A stretch of DNA of 11,293 nucleotides, taken from the NCBI GenBank assembly GCA_946494635.1, contig CAMMCS010000048.1, forward strand, positions 1 to 11,293, written 5' to 3'. The DNA is from an uncultured Oscillibacter sp. (lineage in GTDB: Bacteria > Bacillota > Clostridia > Oscillospirales > Oscillospiraceae). Below are positions 6,424 to 11,293 of the stretch, piece after piece. The notes under the pieces are model-generated. The model was not told where the DNA came from. It worked only from the letters and a program-made list of their open reading frames with translations, and ran no database searches. The position numbers and the translations under genes were made by a program. The stretch's first letter is position 1. The number at the start of each line of letters is the position of its first letter.

Positions 6424-6597
6424 TTATGTACGGCCCGGCCGGGGTAAAAATTTGTCACAGGCGGGTGTGTCCGGCGTCCGGTTTTTGGTGCGGGGCGCGG
6501 CGACACAGTGGCCGTCGTGGATTTCTACAAACCGGCGCTGCCGCCGGATGTAGTGCTGGTAGTAGTGTGCGCAGTTTGCGCAAATTTGATTATCCAT
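6424..6597 (-). CDS. 57-residue cysteine/histidine-rich mini-protein
   Basis: A short open frame with a strong ribosome site (AGGAGGG at about 6602-6608) before ATG 6597. The product begins MDNQICANCAHYYQHY, then has GHCVAAPR near residues 29-36 and PDTPACDKF at 42-50, and stops at 6424-6426. Cysteines are at 6, 9, 31 and 47 with His 11, 15, 27 and 30. The spacing CxxCxH ... GHC ... PACxxF looks like a small zinc-binding fold; I recall similar unnamed proteins in gut Clostridia but cannot name a family. The promoter TTGATT (6677-6682) / TATATA (6654-6659) reads into it and overlaps the palindrome in front of the ribbon-helix-helix gene, so that regulator may control it. It is too short for many gene finders. 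Confidence 0.75.
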   Translation of the reverse strand: MDNQICANCAHYYQHYIRRQRRFVEIHDGHCVAAPRTKNRTPDTPACDKFLPRPGRT

Positions 6598-6613
6598 TGT
6601 TGCCCTCCTAAAA

Positions 6614-6670
6614 TATGTTATAAAATTTATGCTATAAAATATATGCTATATCTTATATAGCATATATTTT
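6614..6670. promoter_or_regulatory. AT-rich operator array: 14-bp direct repeats and a 16-bp-arm palindrome
   Basis: TATG[T/C]TATAAAAT-type units repeat at exact 14-bp steps (6614, 6628, 6642), and the last unit merges with a perfect palindrome: AAAATATATGCTATAT (6636-6651), CTT, ATATAGCATATATTTT (6655-6670). It lies between the divergent mini-protein and ribbon-helix-helix genes and covers the -10 box of the former. Ribbon-helix-helix proteins usually bind tandem or inverted short sites near their own promoter, so autoregulation by the adjacent gene is the natural reading (inference). Confidence 0.75.
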
Positions 6671-6682
6671 TCGAGAAATCAA
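6654..6682 (-). promoter_or_regulatory. Promoter of the mini-protein gene
   Basis: On the minus strand TTGATT (6677-6682), a 17-bp spacer and TATATA (6654-6659). The start would be near 6647, giving a leader of about 50 nt that holds the remaining 14-bp repeats. A plus-strand TAAAAT at 6686-6691 may be the -10 of the divergent gene, without a clear -35. Confidence 0.5.
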
Positions 6683-6715
6683 GTGTAAAATAAGCACTAG
6701 AAAGCGGGTGATATC

Positions 6716-6928
6716 ATGTCCAATTTAATTGTGGGACGCAAGGAAAAGAAGATCAAAATAAAAAAACCGGACGGATACCATACATTTTCCATACGAATTA
6801 AGAGAGAGACAGTGGACAAATTAGATTCTATTGCCAGCAAAACTGGACGAACCAGAAATGAGATTATAGGAATTTTCTTAGAGTATGGTGCCGAGCATTG
6901 CATTATAGAAGAAAAAGAGGAGCCGTAA
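6716..6928 (+). CDS. Ribbon-helix-helix (CopG/Arc-type) DNA-binding protein
   Basis: A 70-residue protein. After a Lys-rich start, residues about 20-65 show the fold's order: strand YHTFSIRIK, helix RETVDKLDSIASKTG, turn TRNE and helix IIGIFLEYGAEHCI. Such proteins bind DNA as dimers through the N-terminal strand. The gene is AT-rich and uses many A/T-ending codons, unlike the GC-rich neighbours, which suggests transfer from another genome. The start at 6716 has GGGTGAT (6706-6712), a match to the 16S tail when aligned as GGAGGTGAT. No toxin gene lies next to it, so it is probably a stand-alone repressor rather than an antitoxin. Its likely site is the repeat array at 6614-6670. A terminator begins inside its last codons. 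Confidence 0.85.
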   Translation: MSNLIVGRKEKKIKIKKPDGYHTFSIRIKRETVDKLDSIASKTGRTRNEIIGIFLEYGAEHCIIEEKEEP

Positions 6929-6948
6929 GGCTCCTCTTTCTGTTCCTT
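6914..6948. terminator. Bidirectional terminator between the regulator and mgtE
   Basis: AAAGAGGAGCC (6914-6924), loop GTAA, GGCTCCTCTTT (6929-6939), followed by a T-rich stretch on the plus strand and TTCTTC on the minus strand. The loop contains the TAA stop of the ribbon-helix-helix gene. It serves both convergent genes. Confidence 0.9.
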
Positions 6949-6949
6949 T

Positions 6950-8335
6950 TTATACACCAAGAATCCACGTCGCAAACCGGAAATAGATCAGCAGGGAAAG
7001 CGCGTCCACGATGGTGCTGATGAAGGGCGAGGCCATCACCGCCGGGTCAAACCCGATCTTCTCCGCCAGGATGGGCAGCGACGCGCCCACCAGCTTGGCG
7101 CAGGCCACCGTCCCCACCAGGGTGCAGCACACCACCGCCGCCACCGCCGGCGTCACCGTGGGGTTGTTCAGCAGCCAGCAGTCCACCACCATCATCTTCA
7201 CAAAGTTGGCCAGGGCCAGGCACACGCCGCAGATCAGGGCCACCCGGCACTCCTTCCACACCACCCGCAGCAGGTCGGAAAAGCGGACCTCACCCAGGGA
7301 CAGGGCGCGGATCACAGCGGTGGAGGCCTGGGTGCCGCTGTTGCCGCCGGTGCCGGACAGCATGGGGATATAGGAGGTCAGGATGGGCACAGCCGCCAGG
7401 GAGTTCTCAAAATGGGTCAGGATCATCCCGGTGAAGGTGGCGGACAGCATCAGCATCATCAGCCACGGCGTTCGGGCCTTCCAGGTCTCAAACACGCCGG
7501 TTTTCAGATACGGCTTGTCGCCGGGCAGGATGGCGGCCATCTTCTCGATATCCTCGGTGGCCTCCTCCTGCAGAACGTCCATGGCGTCGTCCACGGTGAC
7601 GATGCCCACCAGCCGGTGCTCTGTGTCGACCACAGGCAGGGCCAGAAAGTCGTACTTGTTCAGGGCCTGGGCCACATCCTCCTGGTCGTCCAGGGTGTGG
7701 GCGAAGATCACATTGGTGTCCATGATGTCCCCGATGACGTCATCCTCCTCTGACAGGAGGATGGTCCGGATGGAGAGGTATCCCAGCAGGTGGCGGCCTT
7801 CGTCGATGACGTAGCAGATGTTGATGGTCTCCTTGTCCGGGCCGGTGCGGCGAATCCGCTTCAGGGCATCCTCCACGGTCATGGTGGCCTTCAGGTCCAC
7901 GAATTCTGTGGTCATGATGCTGCCGGCACAGTCGTCGGGGTACTTCAGGATCTCGTTGATGCTCTTGCGCATCTCCGGGTCGGAGTGGCGGAGGATCCGC
8001 TTGACCACATTGGCGGGCATCTCTTCCACAATGTCCACGGTATCATCCAGGTACAGCTCATCCAGCACTTCCTTCAGCTCCGTGTTGGAAAAACCCTGGA
8101 TCAGCATTTCCTGCTGGTCACTGTCCAGCTCCACGAACACCTCCGCCGCCTGCTCCTTGGGCAGCAGCCGGAACACCAGGGGCAGCGTCTGCTCATCCAG
8201 ATCTTCGCACAGCCGGGCGATGTCGGGCGCTTCCAGAGGGAGAAGAAGGTCACGCAGCTCCGCATACCGTTTTCGGGAGATCAGATCCTCGATTTTTTCC
8301 AGCAGCTCCTCCCGTTGTTCTTCCTGTTCCAGCAT
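6950..8335 (-). CDS. mgtE: Magnesium transporter MgtE
   Basis: A 461-residue Mg2+ channel of the MgtE/SLC41 family, usual length about 450. Order: cytoplasmic N-domain of helical repeats (about 1-135), two CBS domains (about 138-255, including MTTEFVDLKATMTVEDAL and FLALPVVDTEHRLVGIVTVDDA), plug helix, then five membrane helices (from about 290). The pore signature PMLSGTGGNSGTQAS is at 324-338 and FDPAVMASPFISTIVD at 429-444; D430 should correspond to the pore aspartate known from Thermus MgtE. Start ATG 8335 fits the family and has AAAGGAGG at 8344-8351; an ATG 24 codons upstream is in the leader and rejected. Expression is controlled by an upstream M-box Mg2+ riboswitch with its own promoter and terminator, so it should be made when Mg2+ is low. 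Confidence 0.97.
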   Translation of the reverse strand: MLEQEEQREELLEKIEDLISRKRYAELRDLLLPLEAPDIARLCEDLDEQTLPLVFRLLPKEQAAEVFVELDSDQQEMLIQGFSNTELKEVLDELYLDDTVDIVEEMPANVVKRILRHSDPEMRKSINEILKYPDDCAGSIMTTEFVDLKATMTVEDALKRIRRTGPDKETINICYVIDEGRHLLGYLSIRTILLSEEDDVIGDIMDTNVIFAHTLDDQEDVAQALNKYDFLALPVVDTEHRLVGIVTVDDAMDVLQEEATEDIEKMAAILPGDKPYLKTGVFETWKARTPWLMMLMLSATFTGMILTHFENSLAAVPILTSYIPMLSGTGGNSGTQASTAVIRALSLGEVRFSDLLRVVWKECRVALICGVCLALANFVKMMVVDCWLLNNPTVTPAVAAVVCCTLVGTVACAKLVGASLPILAEKIGFDPAVMASPFISTIVDALSLLIYFRFATWILGV

Positions 8336-8375
8336 GGGCGCGACCTCCTTTCTGCGTAATCGGACCGGGAACAAG

Positions 8376-8431
8376 GCTTCATGCGCAGCCCGGCACGCCC
8401 TGGGCATGGGCGGGTGCCGTGCGCATGAAGC
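8376..8431 (-). other. Large hairpin between the riboswitch terminator and mgtE
   Basis: GCTTCATGCGCA (8376-8387) pairs perfectly with TGCGCATGAAGC (8420-8431); inside, CGGCAC (8391-8396) pairs with GTGCCG (8414-8419), and GCCC/GGGC can pair in the centre. It lies about 25 bp before the ribosome site in the mgtE mRNA, after the intrinsic terminator. It is not part of the M-box consensus; it may stabilise the read-through mRNA. Confidence 0.7.
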
Positions 8432-8511
8432 GTCTGCGCGTCGCTTCCCGGCGTGTACACAGAGACGGGGAAGCAGGCGCGTTTCAGATTTCCGTAATGC
8501 TTTTACATAGC

Positions 8512-8546
8512 AAAAAAGCCCCGACCGCTCCGTCCGGCGCAGTCGG
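8512..8546 (-). terminator. Intrinsic terminator of the mgtE riboswitch
   Basis: Read on the minus strand, CCGACTGC, an inner CCG-GA-CGG hairpin and GCGGTCGG (8521-8546) form a stem followed by GGGC and six T (8512-8517). It lies about 45 nt after the M-box aptamer and 177 nt before the mgtE start, the expected place for the expression platform that stops transcription when Mg2+ is bound. Confidence 0.88.
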
Positions 8547-8590
8547 AAACCTCCGGGTCAAAACAGGGGCACTGCCATCAGGCCCTGCTG

Positions 8591-8738
8591 CCGTTCAAGC
8601 TTTAGCTTCACAAGGCGGTGAAATCGCATTAGATGATACCTTCGTGTTCGATATCACCTGTTCAAACCCTCTGATGATGTCTCCATCACTTCGCGGCAGC
8701 GATCCATATCCCTGTGGTAGCCTTACCTACCGGACGGT
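8591..8738 (-). promoter_or_regulatory. M-box (ykoK leader) magnesium riboswitch
   Basis: The minus strand reads, in order, the conserved M-box pieces (RF00380): GGTAGGTAAGGCTACC, ACAGGGATA, CGCTGCC, GGGTTTGAACAGG, a TGATATCG / GGTATCATC helix, and near the end GTGAAGCTAAAGCTTGA, matching the typical GUGCUAAAGCUC block. P1 can form from CCGT (8734-8737) and ACGG (8591-8594). The aptamer binds several Mg2+ ions, folds, and favours the terminator at 8512-8546, switching off mgtE. Position about 20 nt after the likely transcription start and upstream of a Mg2+ transporter gene makes the call firm. Boundaries are approximate. Confidence 0.93.
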
Positions 8739-8765
8739 ATACAGTTTTTCTGAAACTCTTTCTTC

Positions 8766-8794
8766 ATATTATGCCAAATTCTCCCCCCTGTCAA
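8766..8794 (-). promoter_or_regulatory. Promoter of the mgtE transcript
   Basis: On the minus strand TTGACA (8789-8794), exactly 17 bp, then TAATAT (8766-8771): a near-consensus sigma-A promoter. Transcription would begin near 8759, about 20 nt before the riboswitch. Confidence 0.85.
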
Positions 8795-8888
8795 GGCGAC
8801 GGAAAAAACTCTGCGGGATTTTACGGAAATCTCCGGGATTCCCTGACGGGATTTTACAATAAGAACACTTTTCCGCTGGAAATCAAGC

Positions 8889-8917
8889 TTGTGAAGCAAC
8901 ATGCACCGTGATATAAT
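8889..8917 (+). promoter_or_regulatory. Promoter of radC
   Basis: TTGTGA (8889-8894), 17 bp, TATAAT (8912-8917); start near 8924. It diverges from the mgtE promoter. The stretch 8795-8888 between them has no gene; it and the radC leader hold four CGGGATT words (8814, 8834, 8847, 8964). Confidence 0.8.
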
Positions 8918-8972
8918 AAGATGTTAAAACCCGGACTGGCAGCAGGTATTTCGGAGAGATGGGCGGGATTTC

Positions 8973-9647
8973 ATGGGTATTCACGACGGACACCGGGAGA
9001 AGATGCGCCGGCGCTTTCTGGAGACGGAGCTGGAGGGCTTCGCCGACCACGAGGCGCTGGAGCTTCTGCTGTACTACGCCATTCCGCGGCGGGATACCAA
9101 TCCCATCGCCCATGCCCTGATGGAGCGGTACGGCTCCCTCTCCGCGGTGCTGAATGCACCGGTGGACGACCTCCGGCAGGTGGACGGCATCGGGGAGAGC
9201 GCCGCGATCCTGCTGTCGCTGGTGTCCAAGATCAGCCGCAAGGCCCGCCTGGCGGACGTGTCCCAGGATACGATCCTCAACTCCTCCGAACGGGCGGGGG
9301 CCTATCTGCTGGAACAGCTCTCCGGTGAAACGCGGGAGATGGTCTATCTGCTGTGCCTGGACCGGAAGGGAAAGCTGCTGGCCTGCAAACGGGTTGCCGA
9401 GGGAGATGTGTCCAGCGCCAGCCTGAACATCCGCAGGGTGGTGGAGATTGCGCTGCGGAGCTCCGCCAGTGCGGCGATCCTGGCCCATAACCACCCCAGC
9501 GGCGTGGCGCTGCCCTCTGTGGATGACGAGAGCACGACCCGCCAGGTGCGGGACGCACTGGCCACCATCGGGGTGGCGCTGGTGGATCACATTGTGGTGG
9601 CGGACCGGGACTTTGTGTCCATGTCGGACAGCGGGCTTTTGGTGTGA
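8973..9647 (+). CDS. radC: RadC-family protein (JAB/JAMM domain)
   Basis: A 224-residue protein of normal RadC (UPF0758) length. The N-terminal third carries helix-hairpin-helix-like segments (ADHEALELLLYYAIPRRDTNPIA; VDGIGESAAILLSL at about 70-83). The C-terminal JAB domain holds the metal-binding JAMM motif HNHPSGVALPSVDD with H172, H174 and D185, then DHIVVADRDFVSMSDSGLL at the end. The family was once named for DNA repair, but its real role is uncertain; a nuclease or peptidase activity is predicted from the fold. ATG 8973 begins at the family N-terminus; its ribosome site (GGGCGGG, 8961-8967) is weaker than those of the neighbours. It has its own promoter and is followed by a long non-coding hairpin region. 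No LexA box was seen here. Confidence 0.94.
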   Translation: MGIHDGHREKMRRRFLETELEGFADHEALELLLYYAIPRRDTNPIAHALMERYGSLSAVLNAPVDDLRQVDGIGESAAILLSLVSKISRKARLADVSQDTILNSSERAGAYLLEQLSGETREMVYLLCLDRKGKLLACKRVAEGDVSSASLNIRRVVEIALRSSASAAILAHNHPSGVALPSVDDESTTRQVRDALATIGVALVDHIVVADRDFVSMSDSGLLV

Positions 9648-9655
9648 TGTAAAGA

Positions 9656-10080
9656 GGGGACTGCGTCCCCCCTTTGCCCGCAAGGGGCACGCCGCATCCG
9701 TAAAGCGGCAAAGCCGCTAACGGCTGCGCAGTAGATTCCCCCTCCCCAGTGACATCGGTCACTGGGGACGCCGCCCAAGGTGGCTGGGTCAAAGTATTTT
9801 TGTCAGGCGCATGTCCTGACAAAAATGATTTCAATTTGTTGATCTGCCGGAGGCAGATCAACTGGGGGAAAGCGGCGAAGCGCCGCCTGTGGCGGATTAA
9901 GCGACTGCGTCCGCAGACGCGTTTCGGAGCGCAACCGGCGCGCAGCGACGGCTCTTAGCGCGGAGATCCGCTTTCGAGGCAGCGGCGCGATTGGCGGCCC
10001 GCTAGGGCCGGGAATCGCAATGCCGCAACGGTGCAAACCACAGGTTTTCCCCTAGACCCCCTTTCCTTTCTGCGGGGGAC
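9656..10080. repeat. Gene-free mosaic of back-to-back hairpins
   Basis: About 425 bp without a credible gene. Perfect hairpins follow each other: GGGGAC/GTCCCC (9656-9670); GCGGC/GCCGC near 9704-9718; CCCCAGTGAC/GTCACTGGGG (9744-9767); TTTTTGTCAGG/CCTGACAAAAA (9797-9825, loop 7); GTTGATCTGCC/GGCAGATCAAC (9838-9862, loop GGA); GCGGCG/CGCCGC (9872-9886); GCGTC/GACGC near 9907-9920; GCGGA/TCCGC near 9960-9971; GGCCC/GGGCC near 9996-10010 inside a longer GCGATT/AATCGC arm pair. Open frames crossing it are arginine-rich and have no ribosome site. The A/T-flanked hairpin at 9797-9825 could end radC transcription in part. Confidence 0.8.
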
Positions 10081-10100
10081 TGTTTCACTGATGTGTGCAT

Positions 10101-10114
10101 CGAACAAATGTTGC
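10101..10114. promoter_or_regulatory. LexA/DinR SOS box of uvrB
   Basis: CGAACAAATGTTGC fits the Firmicute SOS consensus CGAACRNRYGTTYC at all positions but one (G for Y). It overlaps the -35 box of the uvrB promoter, the place where LexA would block RNA polymerase. uvrB is a standard SOS gene, which supports the call. Confidence 0.82.
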
Positions 10115-10139
10115 AAAATGGCGGCGGGTGTGGTAGGAT
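10111..10139 (+). promoter_or_regulatory. uvrB promoter
   Basis: TTGCAA (10111-10116), a 17-bp spacer and TAGGAT (10134-10139). Transcription would start near 10146. The first ATG with a ribosome site (GGAGGG near 10170) is the duplicated uvrB start at 10184, and the real gene begins 224 bp later. Confidence 0.65.
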
Positions 10140-10181
10140 GGCCGTGGCCGAAAATCTGTCTGACGCGTGGAGGGACTGCCG

Positions 10182-10451
10182 CTATGCCGAAGTTTGAAGT
10201 CGTTTCTGAATACCAGCCCTCCGGCGAGCCCCGCAAAAGCTCCGCTTTTGTGGGGGCCCCGTGATTGAAACTGCCCGGTCAGGCAAAGCCCGCCCGGGCC
10301 GAGGTTTTGGCTGCGCAAAAACGCTCGTGCGCCGTGCCGGCACCGCCCCGCTGGGGCGGCGGCTGATCGCCGGGACGTAAAAGAAAAACATCCGGGGGGA
10401 TGAGACTATGCCGAAGTTTGAAGTCGTTTCTGAATACCAGCCCTCCGGCGA
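10182..10451 (+). repeat. Duplicated uvrB start flanking a 178-bp hairpin-rich insert
   Basis: The 46-bp sequence 10182-10227 (CT, ATG and the first 14 codons of uvrB) is repeated exactly at 10406-10451. Between them, 10228-10405 is non-coding and structured: CCCCGCAAAAGC/GCTTTTGTGGGG (10229-10255, one G-T pair), the palindrome GTGCCGGCAC near 10334-10343, CCGCCCC/GGGGCGG near 10343-10359, and GGCTGATCGCCG (10361-10372), which is the exact reverse complement of 10446-10457 inside uvrB. The insert ends with a ribosome site (GGGGGG near 10394-10399) that now serves the real start. Confidence 0.95.
10184..10264 (+). pseudogene. Truncated duplicate of the uvrB start (26-codon fragment)
   Basis: It begins with its own good ribosome site and encodes the same first 14 residues as UvrB, MPKFEVVSEYQPSG, then 12 unrelated residues read from the insert, and stops at TGA 10262-10264. 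It sits in the uvrB leader right after the SOS promoter. It has no domain and is best read as the original start cut off from its gene, or as a duplicate. If translated it would act as an upstream open frame before uvrB. Confidence 0.85.
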
Positions 10452-11293
10452 TCAGCCCCAGGCCATTGCCGCCCTGGCGGAGGGCATCGAGAACGGGCTG
10501 AAGGAGCAGGTGCTGCTGGGCGTCACCGGCTCCGGCAAGACCTTTACCATGGCCAAGGTCATCGAGGCCGTCCAGCGGCCCACGCTGGTGCTGGCCCACA
10601 ACAAGACCCTGGCCGCCCAGCTGTGCGCCGAGTTCAAGGAGTTCTTCCCCAACAACGCGGTGGAGTATTTCGTGTCCTACTACGACTACTACCAGCCGGA
10701 GGCGTATATCCCCCACACGGACACCTATATCGCCAAGGACGCCTCCACCAACGACGAGATCGACCGGCTGCGGCTGTCCGCCACCTGCGCCCTGCTGGAG
10801 CGGCGGGACGTGATCGTGGTGTCCTCCGTCTCCTGCATCTACGGCCTGGGGGAGCCGGACGACTTCGCCAACCTGGTGGTGTCCCTCCGGGTAGGGGCAG
10901 AGTGGGACCGGGACGAGCTGCTGCGCCGCCTGGTGGAGATCCGCTACGAGCGCAACGACATCGCCTTCGAGCGGAACATGGTCCGGGTCCGGGGGGACAC
11001 GGTGGAGATCTATCCCGCCTACTACCGGGACCACGCCATCCGGGTGGAGTTCTTCGGGGACGAGATCGACCGCATCAGCGACTTCAACCCCGTCACCGGC
11101 AGTGTGAACCGGGTGCTGAACCATGTGGCCATTTACCCCGCCAGCCACTACGTTACCACCAAGGACAAGATGGACAAGGCCATCAAGGAGATCCGCCGGG
11201 AGCTGGACGAGCAGGTTCAATACTTTACAGACAACAACCAGCTGGTGGAGGCCCAGCGGCTCCGCCAGCGGACGGAGTACGACATGGAGATGA
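10408..11293 (+). CDS. uvrB: Excinuclease ABC subunit B (5' part, runs off the window)
   Basis: 295 codons of about 650-690 are present. UvrB is the damage-verifying helicase-like subunit of UvrABC nucleotide excision repair in the cytoplasm. The sequence shows helicase motif I GVTGSGKT (38-45, K44), LAHNKTLAAQL (62-72), the damage-probing beta-hairpin YYDYYQPEAYIPHTDTY (91-107), IDRLRLSAT (118-126) and VVSSVSCIYGLG (137-148), all typical. ATG 10408 is the family start and has a G-rich ribosome site (GGGGGGA, 10394-10400). A duplicate of its first 44 coding bases lies upstream at 10184. SOS control is indicated by the LexA box at 10101. No stop or frameshift is seen up to the window end. Confidence 0.97.
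   Translation, partial: MPKFEVVSEYQPSGDQPQAIAALAEGIENGLKEQVLLGVTGSGKTFTMAKVIEAVQRPTLVLAHNKTLAAQLCAEFKEFFPNNAVEYFVSYYDYYQPEAYIPHTDTYIAKDASTNDEIDRLRLSATCALLERRDVIVVSSVSCIYGLGEPDDFANLVVSLRVGAEWDRDELLRRLVEIRYERNDIAFERNMVRVRGDTVEIYPAYYRDHAIRVEFFGDEIDRISDFNPVTGSVNRVLNHVAIYPASHYVTTKDKMDKAIKEIRRELDEQVQYFTDNNQLVEAQRLRQRTEYDMEM

Noticed and set aside
6186..6506. A longer start for the DUF1540 gene.
   Set aside because: The extension overlaps the mini-protein gene out of frame and lacks a ribosome site; ATG 6356 has AGGAGG.
6716..6928. The ribbon-helix-helix protein as antitoxin of a toxin-antitoxin pair.
   Set aside because: No toxin-like gene overlaps or follows; a terminator and convergent mgtE come directly after it.
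8336..8407. An upstream ATG adding 24 codons to mgtE.
   Set aside because: These codons lie in the leader and in the hairpin; the family start and the AAAGGAGG site both point to 8335.
9749..9958. A 69-codon plus-strand open frame in the hairpin region.
   Set aside because: It has no ribosome site and runs through several perfect hairpins; the protein is Arg-rich without any motif.
10279..11220. A 313-codon minus-strand open frame opposite uvrB.
   Set aside because: uvrB is unmistakable on the plus strand; the opposite frame is a composition artefact.

Overview
The window looks like chromosomal DNA from a GC-rich, low-biomass-SD type Firmicute, most likely a gut Clostridia member of the Oscillospiraceae/Flavonifractor kind. 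The reasons are strong AGGAGG-type ribosome sites, sigma-A-like promoters, an M-box riboswitch before mgtE, a DinR/LexA-type SOS box before uvrB, small DUF1540-type cysteine proteins, and very hairpin-rich intergenic DNA. The species assignment is inference. No plasmid, phage, rRNA, tRNA, CRISPR or transposase gene is visible.

Left part (1-5402), all on the plus strand: a secreted protein with a copper-amine-oxidase-N-like domain and a NodB-like domain that has lost its catalytic motifs (171-1304); then an apparent envelope-stress style operon of an OmpR-family response regulator (1417-2121), its sensor kinase (2616-4094) and a membrane-anchored HtrA protease (4102-5358), closed by a strong bidirectional terminator. 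Between regulator and kinase lies a 218-bp tandem repeat (2037-2558). It duplicates the last 86 bp of the regulator region and carries a 132-bp hairpin-rich insert.

Middle part (5385-6950): on the minus strand two half-size TauE/SafE (TSUP) membrane proteins whose stop and start overlap, a DUF1540 protein, and a 57-residue cysteine-rich mini-protein. Divergent from these is an AT-rich ribbon-helix-helix regulator (6716-6928). The gap between the mini-protein and this regulator holds 14-bp direct repeats and a perfect 16-bp-arm palindrome, a good candidate operator.

Right part (6950-11293): mgtE on the minus strand, with promoter, Mg2+ M-box aptamer, intrinsic terminator and a second large hairpin; divergent radC; about 430 bp of back-to-back hairpins without a gene; and an SOS-type promoter followed by uvrB (running off the end). 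The uvrB start codon region is duplicated: 46 bp including RBS-proximal ATG and first 14 codons occur twice, separated by a 178-bp hairpin-rich insert, leaving a 26-codon uvrB fragment between the promoter and the real gene.

The most unusual signal is that two unrelated genes (a regulator at its 3' end, uvrB at its 5' end) each carry a structured, non-coding insert flanked by a long direct repeat of the gene terminus. One hairpin of the first insert recurs in the radC-uvrB gap with a compensatory base-pair change, suggesting a dispersed family of structured elements.
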